64,000 bases of DNA from Blastococcus colisei. Lineage in GTDB: Bacteria; Actinomycetota; Actinomycetes; Mycobacteriales; Geodermatophilaceae. The translations under genes and the position numbers were made by a program. The DNA lies in NCBI RefSeq assembly GCF_006717095.1, contig NZ_VFQE01000001.1:3472001-3536000 (forward strand). The letters are read 5' to 3'. Positions within the stretch are counted from its first letter, which is position 1. Each line of letters begins with the position of its first letter. Under the pieces are notes generated by a model. The model searched no databases, was not told the origin of the DNA, and saw nothing but the letters and a program-made list of their open reading frames with translations. Shown piece after piece: positions 57,470-64,000 of this stretch.

Positions 57470-58174
57470 TTCTGACCAGCACAGATGCCCATACGCGCCC
57501 TGCTCTGGCGACCAGGTACAGGACCAGCCAGAAGTCCGCGATGGGCGGCGGCGCGAGAGCCTGCTGAACGAGCTCTGGCAGGCCGGGGCATGCGTAGGCG
57601 GTAAGCGTGCTGACGCCCAGGCCGACGATGAGCAGGGCGCCTATCACGCGCGGTAGCCGGCTTGACCGGTAGGCCAGGGAGCCGAGAGGAAGCAGGCACA
57701 GTCCCAGGGCGGCGCCGGCCACGGTGTACCCGCGGTCGCTCAGGTCCAGCAGCATCGACACGAGGCCGTTGACGCTCTGGGCGCCGAGACCGCCGGTGGA
57801 GGAGGCGGAGGGAGCCAGCAGCGCGGCATGGTGGAACAGCAGGTTGACCACGAGCAGCCCGACCGACGGCCAGGTAGACGACCGGGGCCGCCGCAGTCCG
57901 CCGGTCGACGTGCCGGAACAGCAGGTGACAGCGTGACTCCGACGAGCAGGAAGGACACGGCCATCGACACGTCGACGTCGCGGGTGACAGCTGGCAGCGT
58001 CGAGCCGGCGCCGGAGTCCTGAGCGCCGGCGTTCGCAGTTCCGGGGACGTTGATGCCGGCGTGCACGCTCACCTGGACGATGGCGGCGACGACCACGACG
58101 AGCAGGTAGACGGCACCAGCGGCTCGGGCGAAGCGCTTGGCCGCCGTCACCAGCGTTCCTCGACCGATCAGCAT
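57456..58174 (-). pseudogene. DUF4386-like membrane protein, two frameshifts
   Basis: The start at ATG 58174 gives a good N-terminus (FARAAGAVYLLVVVVAAIVQ, then RDVDVSMAVSFLLVGVTL), but the frame then turns into arginine/proline sequence. The expected continuation (HLLFRHVDRRTAAAPVVYLA) is in the second frame from about 57935. A third frame from about 57870 holds the remaining helices (LLVVNLLFHHAALLAPSAS, then DRGYTVAGAALGLCLLPLGS). The third frame ends at a TGA inside the tRNA-Gly T arm. Two indels therefore separate three consistent membrane segments. DUF4386 is a call from memory of the family pattern. Confidence 0.65.
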
Positions 58175-58210
58175 GACGTCACGATGGCGGGGCCTTGTGA
58201 CGGCCGCATC

Positions 58211-58271
58211 CCCTCTGTGGGCTCGTGCTGCCCTGGGCGCGGGGACGACCGGCGCCTCGCACTTTCGGCTG
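58211..58271 (-). promoter_or_regulatory. conserved 61-bp block A, upstream of the DUF4386-like gene
   Basis: Read on the minus strand it begins CAGCCGAAAGT and aligns without gaps to block B (60139-60199, plus strand); I count 42 of 61 identical positions. It ends 36 bases before the DUF4386-like ATG. Shared core words are CAGCCGAAAGT, CGTCCC, CCAGG, CAGC and GAGCCC. It probably contains promoter and operator elements recognised by a common regulator. Confidence 0.6.
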
Positions 58272-58308
58272 AGGCGTCACCGCTGTGGCCTCGGGGCTTG
58301 CGAGCGGA

Positions 58309-58962
58309 TCAGGTGTCGCGGCGCGTCTCGTAGGCCCACATGACGATCTCAACGCGGTTGCGGGCATTGAGCTTGCGCATCAGGGCGGCGATGTGTGTCT
58401 TGACGGTGCTGAGGCTGATCGACAGCTCATCGCCGATCTCGCTGTTGGTCCTCCCGCGAGCGGCAGCGAGCAGGACCTGTTCCTCCCGAGAGGTCAGCGG
58501 CTCGACGGGCTCGGGTGGCACTGAGCGTGAGCGGCTGTTGGCGAAGGAGGACAGGAGCCTCGCGGTGATGTTCGGTGCGATCAGGGCGTCGCCGCGGGCG
58601 GCGGCATGGACGGCTTGGGTGAGCAGTTCAGCACCGGCGTCCTTGAGGAGGAACCCGCGGGCCCCTGCCTTCAGCGCGCCGTAGACGTACTCGTCGAGGT
58701 CGAAGGTGGTGATGACGACGACGGCCAGAGGATCGGCGATGTCGGCTCCGGCGAGCTGCCGGGTGGCTTCGATCCCGTCGACCTCGGGCATGCGGATGTC
58801 CAGCAGGCACACATCGGGGCGCAGCGAACGGGCCATCGAGATGGCCCGACGGCCGTCGGCGGCCTCGCCGACGACGGTAATTCCCGGTTGAGCGTTGAGG
58901 ATCATGCACAGCCCGGCCCTGACGATGTCCTGGTCGTCGGCGACGAGCACGCGGATGGTCAT
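58309..58962 (-). CDS. LuxR/NarL-family response regulator
   Basis: Two-component response regulator of 217 residues from ATG 58962. The receiver domain has the acidic pair in VLVADDQDIVRAG, the phospho-acceptor aspartate in VCLLDIRMPEVDG (about residue 54) and the lysine in GFLLKDAGAELL. The LuxR-type helix-turn-helix is at 150-210 (LTSREEQVLLAAARGRTNSE, then STVKTHIAALMRKL). Its start overlaps the kinase stop (ATGA). It lies between the two conserved 61-bp blocks and is the natural candidate to bind them. Confidence 0.95.
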   Translation of the reverse strand: MTIRVLVADDQDIVRAGLCMILNAQPGITVVGEAADGRRAISMARSLRPDVCLLDIRMPEVDGIEATRQLAGADIADPLAVVVITTFDLDEYVYGALKAGARGFLLKDAGAELLTQAVHAAARGDALIAPNITARLLSSFANSRSRSVPPEPVEPLTSREEQVLLAAARGRTNSEIGDELSISLSTVKTHIAALMRKLNARNRVEIVMWAYETRRDT

Positions 58963-60092
58963 GACGCGCGAACCGTCAGAGGCAGCGAGGCGTCGACGCT
59001 CCAGCCGCTGTCCGGGTCAGGTCCCGCCCGCAGGGTGCCGCCGAGCAGGCTCGCCCGCTCGGCCATGCCGCGCAGCCCGTAGCCGGCGGGCGTAGGGCTG
59101 GCCGTACTCGCCTCGCCGTCATCGCGCACTCGCAGGCGCACCTGACGGCCGGATGCGGTGACGTCGACGGTGACGTGGGTGGCGCCTGAGGCGTGGCGGG
59201 TCGCGTTGGTGACCGCCTCGGCGGCGATCATGTAGAGGGCGGTGCTGACTGCTGGGTCGACGGCCTCGACGTCACCGGAAACCTGGACGCGGACGCCCAG
59301 CACCTCGCCTCCGGGGCGAGCGAGCCGCTCGATGTCCGCCAGGCCCCGGCGGGGGGCGAGATCGGCGTCGGTCCCATCGCGCAGCACGCCCACCAGCGCC
59401 CGCATCTCCTTGAGAGTCCTGGAAGCCTCCTCCTCGATGGTGACCAGCGTGGCCAGCGCGCGTACAGGATCTGCGGCCGACAGCGCGCGACCTGCCTGCG
59501 CCTGGACCGCGATCGCCGAGACGCGGTGCCCGACCGTGTCATGCAGCTCGCGTGCCAGCTCGTTGCGCTGGCGCAACCGCACCTGCTCGATCTCGCGGAC
59601 GCGGCTGCTGGTGCGGTAGCGCACTGCCGCGCCGAGGGCGGCCGAGAACAGGAAGAAGCCGTAACCGGCGACCCTCTCCGCAGGTGAGGTCGGGTCCACT
59701 ACGAGGGTGACGGGCAGCCAGATGAGGATGATGCCGAGTCCGAGGGCACCCTCGCGACCTGCCCCCCAGCGCAGGAGGGCGTAGGGCAGCACGAGCACCC
59801 CGGCGATGCTCTGCAGGCCGGTGGCATCGACGGCCACGATCCTCGCGATATCGAAGGCAAGGAGGGCTCCGAAGGCGACGGCGACCGCGGCCAGCGGGCT
59901 CGTGCGCCGCCACAGCAGGCACGCTGCGACGACCAGGCTCACGCTGAGGACCAAGGGCGCCCAAGCCCTGTCGTCGCGCAGCAGCATCTCGACGAACGAG
60001 CTCGTGACGAGAACCGCCACGACAGCCCAGTCCCGCCAGACCCGCGCAGGCGGGCGATCCGGGCGCGGCTCGGCCCACAACGCAGCCAGCAT
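58959..60092 (-). CDS. HisKA_3-type sensor histidine kinase
   Basis: Membrane sensor kinase of 377 residues from ATG 60092. Five or six hydrophobic segments cover residues 20-155 with very short loops, so it probably senses the membrane itself or a lipophilic signal. The phospho-acceptor histidine is in ELARELHDTVGHRVSAIAVQ near residue 186. The ATP-binding part has IAAEAVTNATRHASGATHV (N box) and GYGLRGMAERASLLGG (G box). It is coupled to the response regulator downstream. The gene start is 46 bases from block B, which may also control it. Confidence 0.95.
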   Translation of the reverse strand: MLAALWAEPRPDRPPARVWRDWAVVAVLVTSSFVEMLLRDDRAWAPLVLSVSLVVAACLLWRRTSPLAAVAVAFGALLAFDIARIVAVDATGLQSIAGVLVLPYALLRWGAGREGALGLGIILIWLPVTLVVDPTSPAERVAGYGFFLFSAALGAAVRYRTSSRVREIEQVRLRQRNELARELHDTVGHRVSAIAVQAQAGRALSAADPVRALATLVTIEEEASRTLKEMRALVGVLRDGTDADLAPRRGLADIERLARPGGEVLGVRVQVSGDVEAVDPAVSTALYMIAAEAVTNATRHASGATHVTVDVTASGRQVRLRVRDDGEASTASPTPAGYGLRGMAERASLLGGTLRAGPDPDSGWSVDASLPLTVRAS

Positions 60093-60138
60093 GCTTCCCC
60101 CTCCCCGCCAACGTAGAGGGGCCGCCGCTCGGGCGGAT

Positions 60139-60199
60139 CAGCCGAAAGTACTGCGGATGTCCCGTCCCTGCGGCCAGGACAGCTGGAGCCCGCAGGCGG
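60139..60199 (+). promoter_or_regulatory. conserved 61-bp block B, upstream of the DUF6326-like gene
   Basis: Plus-strand counterpart of block A, beginning CAGCCGAAAGT at 60139-60149. It ends 81 bases before the DUF6326-like ATG and lies in the divergent gap with the kinase gene. See block A for the shared words. The two blocks face outward on either side of the two-component genes. Confidence 0.6.
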
Positions 60200-60280
60200 A
60201 TGTGTCGCCTGTCAACGCTGGTCATGGTGAAGACATCGACTGAGCCGACCTGGCCAGCTCGCCAGCACACAGGAGAAGTG

Positions 60281-60760
60281 ATGACCAGAAGCAGCACAAC
60301 CGCCGGCGCATTCCAGCAAGCGCAGCTCCCGGTACAAGCGAAGCTCGCAGCAGCCTGGACCAGCTTCATGTTCCTCTACATCTACGTCGACTACCTCCAC
60401 CTGTACAAGCCCGGCTCTATCGACGAGATCCTGGTCGGCGTCGTCCATGAGTTCGACACCGGCCCAACCTTCGTCGCCCTTGCGCTCACGCTCATGGCCA
60501 TCCCGATCCTCATGATCATGCTCTCCACGACACTGCCCGCCCGTGTCAACCGCGCCACCAACCTCGTCGTGGCAACGCTCTACATCCCCGTCTCGATGTA
60601 CAACGTGGCCGGCGAGGAGTCCTGGACCTACTCCTACTTCTACGGCCTCTCCATCGGACTCGAGGTGCTGCTCCTGGCCTTCATCCTGCGCGCCGCATGG
60701 ACCTGGCCCCGGACCACTCGAGCCACCGCCGGCCGCGACCTCGCCCAGGCCCGGGTGTGA
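60281..60760 (+). CDS. DUF6326-like small membrane protein
   Basis: Four-helix membrane protein of 159 residues from ATG 60281, preceded by AGGAGAAGTG. Conserved-looking parts are KLAAAWTSFMFLYIYVDYLH, LALTLMAIPILMIMLSTTLP, ATNLVVATLYIPVSMYNVAG and YGLSIGLEVLLLAFILRAAW. This layout matches DUF6326 proteins as I remember them; no function is known. It lies downstream of block B and divergent from the kinase, so it is a probable target of the two-component system (inference). Confidence 0.75.
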   Translation: MTRSSTTAGAFQQAQLPVQAKLAAAWTSFMFLYIYVDYLHLYKPGSIDEILVGVVHEFDTGPTFVALALTLMAIPILMIMLSTTLPARVNRATNLVVATLYIPVSMYNVAGEESWTYSYFYGLSIGLEVLLLAFILRAAWTWPRTTRATAGRDLAQARV

Positions 60761-61211
60761 CGCTCGAGGCAGGCCCGGTCCCCGCGTCGGACCTCCGCCG
60801 CGGCGACCAGCACCCGACCCAGCTCGGGCATCAGCTGCGTGGCAACGGCCGGGTAGTCGCCCAGCGCCCAGATGGCGCGGTGCCGGGCCTTGAGCGCGCG
60901 ATCGGCGGTGATCGCGTCGATGGTGTCGGTCCTTACTCGCTCCTCGCGGTCGGGCGGTGGTTCCGCCGTGCGCCGACCATGGCCCCGGCACGTTGCAGAG
61001 CGGCTGCAGCCCGGATGCATGCAGCCGACTGCGATTCGTCACGCCTGCGCGGAGCCCTACGGGGTTGCGTGGGAGGAGACAGTGACCACGCGGGCCGTGG
61101 CCCTCCCCTTCAGCCGCTCGAGGAGCAGGTTGGTCACGAGGAGCGACTGCTGGTGGGGGATCACTCGTGCTCGGCGGTGAGCCGCTGGCGGGACAGGTTG
61201 CGGGGTGTTGG
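60761..61211. other. 451-bp gene-poor stretch of the island
   Basis: Apart from the methyltransferase fragment at 60778-60936, no coding or RNA feature can be supported here. Frames on both strands are broken or have composition unlike real genes. It looks like decayed sequence. Confidence 0.5.
60778..60936 (-). pseudogene. N-terminal fragment of a class I SAM-dependent methyltransferase
   Basis: About 50 codons read TIDAITADRALKARHRAIWA, then LGDYPAVATQLMPELGRVLV and AAAEVRRGD. This closely resembles the beginning of UbiE-like methyltransferases in actinobacteria, which continue with a glycine-rich SAM motif (VLDVAAGSGN type). Here the similarity stops just before that motif, and the frame runs into unrelated sequence complementary to the DUF6326-like gene. 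No start codon is present at the expected place. It is a remnant, either truncated by the insertion of neighbouring DNA or a decayed island gene. Confidence 0.6.
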
Positions 61212-61523
61212 TCACAGGCCGAGGACCAGGCGCAGCGCGGCGTCAACCTGGCGCAATTCATCGAAGCTGAGGTGTCCGGCCGACTCACCTAAGCGCTGCG
61301 GGTCCACCGCACTCGTCTGTTCGGCCAGCACCCGGGTTGGGCGGCCCTCGATGGACACCTCAGGACGGAACGTGGCCGCTCGGGCCGAGGTGGACGTCGG
61401 CGCGACCAGCCAGGTCGACAGGGGCAGCAGGCTGGACTGGACGACGACGGCATAGCGGGTGCCGGCCTGCTCATGGCCCTGGGCGCCGCGGGGAGAGCGC
61501 AGGCGGTAGACCTCACCACGCAC
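61212..61523 (-). CDS. MazF/PemK-like toxin
   Basis: Probable type II toxin endoribonuclease, 103 residues from GTG 61523. The opening MRGEVYRLRSPRGAQGHEQA-type segment, the RYAVVVQS strand, the STWLVAPTSTSA strand, and VLAEQTSAVDPQRL are arranged as in MazF/PemK proteins. The C-terminal helix is FDELRQVDAALRLVLGL. The start overlaps the antitoxin gene by 11 bases, the usual antitoxin-first arrangement. It lies within 450 bases of the right attachment repeat, suggesting a stabilising role for the island. Confidence 0.85.
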   Translation of the reverse strand: MRGEVYRLRSPRGAQGHEQAGTRYAVVVQSSLLPLSTWLVAPTSTSARAATFRPEVSIEGRPTRVLAEQTSAVDPQRLGESAGHLSFDELRQVDAALRLVLGL

Positions 61524-61746
61524 GCAGCGTCTCCATGTCCCGGAGGACCTGAGCGCTCTCGGCACGGTCGGTGTCATCGGCTGCCAGCGCAGCGGCCTCG
61601 GCGCGCAGCCTGTCCTGCGCCGCTGCCTTGGCGGCATCGATCAAGGCCGCTCGAACGGCTGTGGAGACAGAGGTGCCGTCTTGCGTCAGGACGGCCAACG
61701 CTCGGCGCGCGTCTTCGTCGGGGCGGAAGGTGATCGTCTCGGCCAC
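61513..61746 (-). CDS. antitoxin of the MazF-like pair, RHH-like
   Basis: Small acidic protein of 77 residues from GTG 61746. It starts AETITFRPDEDARRALAVLT followed by DGTSVSTAVRAALIDAAK, a ribbon-helix-helix-like DNA-binding N-terminus. The C-terminal half is alanine/aspartate-rich and helical, fit to wrap a MazF-type toxin. It lies first in the two-gene operon and overlaps the toxin start. It is expected to repress its own promoter, upstream in 61747-61901, where GTCTC and GAGAC are spaced by 17 bases (61755-61781). Confidence 0.82.
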   Translation of the reverse strand: MAETITFRPDEDARRALAVLTQDGTSVSTAVRAALIDAAKAAAQDRLRAEAAALAADDTDRAESAQVLRDMETLRAW

Positions 61747-61901
61747 TCCCGAAGTGTCTCACGGGAAGTAAGACGTGGAGACGGCGCTGTGCACTGGCCC
61801 CCGAAGGCGGGTCCGACACGAGCCTCAGCGGCGCTTAAGGCAACTGAAAGGCACGAGTGCTGTCGGCTGAGCCCCTGACCAGCAAGGACACCACGCAGAG
61901 T

Positions 61902-61954
61902 CCCCAGCCTTCCAAGCTGGCCATGCCGGTTCGATCCCGGTCACCCGCTCCACG
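61902..61954 (+). repeat. right copy of the 53-bp tRNA-Gly direct repeat
   Basis: Identical to 57417-57469. It starts within what would be the anticodon stem and lacks the 5' half of a tRNA, so it is not a second tRNA gene. It marks the right border of the island. Confidence 0.9.
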
Positions 61955-61966
61955 CATGCACCGGCG

Positions 61967-62689
61967 TCAGGCCGGGCGGACGTCCACCAGCGTCGCGAAC
62001 GCGATCACGTTGTCCTCGTAACTGCGGACGGCGGAGTCGAAGTCGCCCCCGCACGTGATCAGGCGCAGCTGGGGGTTCTCGGTGTTGCCGTAGACCTCCA
62101 GGGTCGGGAAGTCGTCCTTCGGGTGGGTCTCCACCCGGTCCACCGCGAACACGGCCACGCTGCCGTCCGCGCGGGCGACGGTCACCTCGGCTCCCGGCTG
62201 CAGCGCACCGAGCTCGAAGAAGACGCCGGGGCCGTGCTCAGCGGAGTCGACGTGTCCCAGGATGACTGCGGGGCCGACGGCGCCGGGGGCCGGGCCGCGC
62301 TGGTACCAGCCGGCCTGGTCGTTCGGTCCCAGCGGCGGCACCTCGACGGTGCCGTCGTCGTTGAGGTCGAGGCGCAGCAGCTCACTGGTGACGCCGATCG
62401 ACGGCACGGACACCGAGACGGGCTCGGCCACCTGCTCGCTCGCGGCATCGGCGGACGGCGCCGACGGCGGGGTCGTCGGCGGGGGCGCGGCCTCCCCGGC
62501 GGCCGAGGGCGACGGCTCGGAGGGTGCGGCCGACTCCGAGCGGTCCTCCGCCGCTGCGGCCGGTTGCGGGGGGCTCTGCTGCCCGGTCACCGCCAGCACG
62601 ACCGCCGTCACGGCTACCAGCAGGAAGACGCCGGCGACGGCCGCCCAGACGCGCCAGCTCGGGCGACGGGTGCGGGATGGCTCGGTCAC
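61967..62689 (-). CDS. class F sortase
   Basis: Membrane-anchored transpeptidase of 240 residues from GTG 62689, with GGAGGGA upstream; the frame extends further but into the intergenic hairpin. One N-terminal helix is at residues 13-33 (VWAAVAGVFLLVAVTAVVLA). A Ser/Pro/Ala-rich linker follows, then the sortase barrel. The catalytic histidine is in VILGHVDSAEHGPGVFFEL, the cysteine in LRLITCGGDFD, and the arginine in DSAVRSYEDNV. Class F enzymes in actinobacteria stand alone or next to surface proteins, here a CHRD protein. Confidence 0.94.
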   Translation of the reverse strand: MTEPSRTRRPSWRVWAAVAGVFLLVAVTAVVLAVTGQQSPPQPAAAAEDRSESAAPSEPSPSAAGEAAPPPTTPPSAPSADAASEQVAEPVSVSVPSIGVTSELLRLDLNDDGTVEVPPLGPNDQAGWYQRGPAPGAVGPAVILGHVDSAEHGPGVFFELGALQPGAEVTVARADGSVAVFAVDRVETHPKDDFPTLEVYGNTENPQLRLITCGGDFDSAVRSYEDNVIAFATLVDVRPA

Positions 62690-62740
62690 GGGAGTCCCTC
62701 CGGGGGGTGCGGCGACGGCGGTTTCAGAAGATGGGGCCTG

Positions 62741-62774
62741 CGCCGCGCGGGGATCGAGTGACCCCCGCGCGGCG
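62741..62774 (-). terminator. 12-bp GC hairpin between the CHRD gene and the sortase gene
   Basis: CGCCGCGCGGGG (62741-62752) pairs perfectly with CCCCGCGCGGCG (62763-62774). It begins 12 bases after the CHRD stop. It would end most CHRD transcripts and leave the sortase to read-through or a separate start. Confidence 0.75.
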
Positions 62775-62786
62775 CGGGTGGGTCGG

Positions 62787-63557
62787 TCAGGCCTGGTCGG
62801 CGGCCTGGCGACGGCGGTAGGCGACAGCCCCCGCGGCCGCGGCACCGGTCAGCGCGAGCGCCCCGATGCCCATCGCGGCCTGCTGCTCGGTGCCGGACGT
62901 GCTGCCGGCGCCCGTCTCGGCGCCACCGCTCGGGGCGGTACCCATCTGCGCCAGCTTCAGGGGACCACACGCAGCGGGAGCGGTGGCCTCCATGGGCAGC
63001 GACGGGTCGAGGTCGCTCATGATGTCGCCGTCGTAGGCACCGCTGCCGTTCTTGTCGACACCGTGCAGGACCAGCACCGCGGTGCCGGCGGCGAAGGACT
63101 CCTGGACGTCCTGGGTGATGGAGAACGTCCGCTCGTAGCTGACCGTGCCGTCATCGGCCGTGGGGAAGCGGTCGATCGCGAGCCCGCTGTCGGGGCTGGT
63201 GTCGCCCGTGGTGGTCAGCGACGTCCCGATGGCGCCGTACTCCTCGGAACCTTCGGTGGTGCTGACGAAGCCGTCGCCGTTGGCGTCGTCGCCGTCGGTC
63301 GGGCAGGTGCCCATGGCGCCGATGTGGAAGTGCTGGGCGTGCGGCGAGCCCGCCAGCAGGCCCGTCGCCTCGATCATCACGGTGGCCTGGTCGCCTTCGA
63401 GGGTGACCATGCCGGTGCCGGACACGCCGGACTGGTTGAGGGCGCCGAGGTCGGCCTGGTAGCTGCCGTCGTGGGCGGCGGAGGCGGCCGTCATGGTCAG
63501 CAGCGGGAACGCGGCTGCCGCGATGGCGACGGTCGGGATAGCGAATGCCTTGCGCAC
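62787..63557 (-). CDS. CHRD domain-containing secreted/membrane-anchored protein
   Basis: Protein of 256 residues from GTG 63557 with GAGGAG upstream. A signal peptide covers residues 1-27 (FAIPTVAIAAAAFPLLTMTA, cleavage after ASA). A CHRD-like domain follows, with SGTGMVTLEGDQATVMIEAT, SPHAQHFHIGAMGTCP, a DGDDANGDGF acidic loop, and GTAVLVLHGVDKNGSGAYDG. The C-terminus has a Gly/Ser/Thr linker, a hydrophobic helix (GIGALALTGAAAAGAVAY) and RRR, which resembles a sorting signal. However, no LPxTG-like motif precedes the helix. It neighbours a class F sortase. Confidence 0.9.
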   Translation of the reverse strand: MRKAFAIPTVAIAAAAFPLLTMTAASAAHDGSYQADLGALNQSGVSGTGMVTLEGDQATVMIEATGLLAGSPHAQHFHIGAMGTCPTDGDDANGDGFVSTTEGSEEYGAIGTSLTTTGDTSPDSGLAIDRFPTADDGTVSYERTFSITQDVQESFAAGTAVLVLHGVDKNGSGAYDGDIMSDLDPSLPMEATAPAACGPLKLAQMGTAPSGGAETGAGSTSGTEQQAAMGIGALALTGAAAAGAVAYRRRQAADQA

Positions 63558-63977
63558 GATGTGCTCCTCTGGATCGAGAGGTTCTCGTCGGCGCCCGGGT
63601 GGACGACGACGTCGACAGCGGTTCAGAACCGCTCTCGCGTGGATCGGACGGTCGCAGTGGTGCGGCCGCCGGCGCCTGGGTCGGGAAAGACCCGTTCAGC
63701 GGGCGGTCCCCCGGCCGATGCCACTGGCCGCCACCGCGCTGTCCGATCAGCGTTCGGTCGCACTGCCCGCATCGGTTCACTCGGTAACGCGCACCACCCG
63801 ATCGTGTTCAAAACGATTGCGCGACATCGGTTCCGGGGATCGGCCTGCCGGACGCCCTACGGCCACGCCGAAGGCATCCCGCGACCCCTGTACCTGCCCC
63901 GGCCGTGTCATCCTCCCCAGGGAGGCGACCGGTGACCGCCCCTGAACCGGGAGTGGCCCCGCATGCGAAGGACTGTC
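63558..63977. other. 420-bp region upstream of the CHRD gene
   Basis: No supportable gene. It contains a perfect palindrome at 63617-63633 and a looser one at 63801-63817 (ATCGTGTT, C, AAAACGAT). It should hold the CHRD promoter on the minus strand and perhaps a promoter for a gene starting at the right edge. Confidence 0.45.
63617..63633. promoter_or_regulatory. 17-bp palindrome upstream of the CHRD gene
   Basis: AGCGGTTC, A, GAACCGCT: perfect inverted repeat centred 68 bases before the CHRD start. Position and symmetry suit an operator for a dimeric regulator. No regulator is encoded next to it in the window. Confidence 0.45.
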
Positions 63978-64000
63978 ATGGCTGATCACGTGCCCACCCA
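63978..64000 (+). CDS. possible start of a gene cut by the window edge
   Basis: ATG 63978 follows GAAGGA by five bases and opens MADHVPT before the window ends. Only seven codons are visible, so this rests on the ribosome binding site alone. Confidence 0.25.

Larger units (their letters stand above)
57417..61954. mobile_element. 4.5-kb tRNA-Gly genomic island without an integrase
   Basis: Defined by the 53-bp direct repeats at its ends. Contents in order: a decayed DUF4386-like gene, a LuxR-type response regulator and its histidine kinase, a DUF6326-like membrane protein, a methyltransferase fragment, and a toxin-antitoxin pair next to the right end. No integrase, excisionase or replication gene is visible. 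It is either a remnant of a larger element that lost its core, or a cassette mobilised in trans. Without it, tRNA-Gly would be directly followed by the sortase/CHRD region. Confidence 0.75.

Noticed and set aside
61902-61954. Second tRNA-Gly gene
   Set aside because: Only the 3' part of the tRNA is present; the acceptor 5' strand and D arm are missing, so it is an attachment-site repeat.
1-64000. CRISPR arrays, rRNA genes, prophage structural genes
   Set aside because: No regularly spaced short repeats, rRNA-like sequence or capsid/tail genes were seen.

Overview
The window is chromosomal DNA from a high-GC actinobacterium. The evidence is GC-rich third codon positions, many GTG starts, ATGA/GTGA stop-start overlaps, two clpP genes, an Rne/Rng ribonuclease upstream of rplU-rpmA-obgE-proB, and a DUF4233-folC pair. 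Gene order and protein style resemble the Geodermatophilaceae (Blastococcus, Geodermatophilus, Modestobacter). That family call is inference from memory and was not tested by a search.

Layout. 1-7819 (+): a dipeptide/oligopeptide ABC importer (binding protein cut by the window edge, two permeases, two ATPases), then a gamma-glutamyltransferase and a TSUP-type membrane transporter, nearly all with overlapping stops and starts. 7918-9030: an IS982-like insertion sequence with a frameshifted transposase. 9045-18768: a housekeeping block with lepA, rpsT, holA, comEC, comEA, a DegV protein, a histidine phosphatase, rsfS and nadD. 19099-20709: a second insertion sequence that ends at the stop codon of a von Willebrand A (CoxE-like) gene. 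20710-24304: the VWA protein, a MoxR ATPase and proA. 24364-27600: a zinc-uptake operon (znuA, znuC, znuB, zur) with a Zur-box-like palindrome touching the znuA start. 27611-37626: def, proB, obgE, rpmA, rplU, rne and a paired set of radical-SAM genes.

37745-50944: ndk, a secreted S8 protease with a beta-propeller-like tail, DUF4233, folC, valS, an AbiEi/DUF559-like protein, clpX, clpP2, clpP1 and tig, punctuated by strong GC hairpins. 51077-57296: tRNA-Pro, an amidase, a TetR regulator, and the paaABCDE operon for the phenylacetyl-CoA epoxidase, with a clear palindromic operator between regulator and operon.

57394-61954: tRNA-Gly(TCC) and a small (about 4.5 kb) island bounded by a perfect 53-bp direct repeat of the 3' part of that tRNA. 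The island holds a decayed DUF4386-like gene, a LuxR/HisKA_3 two-component system, a DUF6326-like membrane protein, a methyltransferase remnant and a MazEF-like toxin-antitoxin pair, but no integrase. Two related 61-bp blocks sit in front of the two membrane-protein genes and look like shared control regions. This is the most interesting part of the window. Beyond it lie a class F sortase and a CHRD-domain surface protein.

Most of the window is conserved core genome. The accessory content is the two insertion sequences, the tRNA-Gly island, and possibly the AbiEi/DUF559 gene. I saw no CRISPR array, rRNA or phage structural genes.
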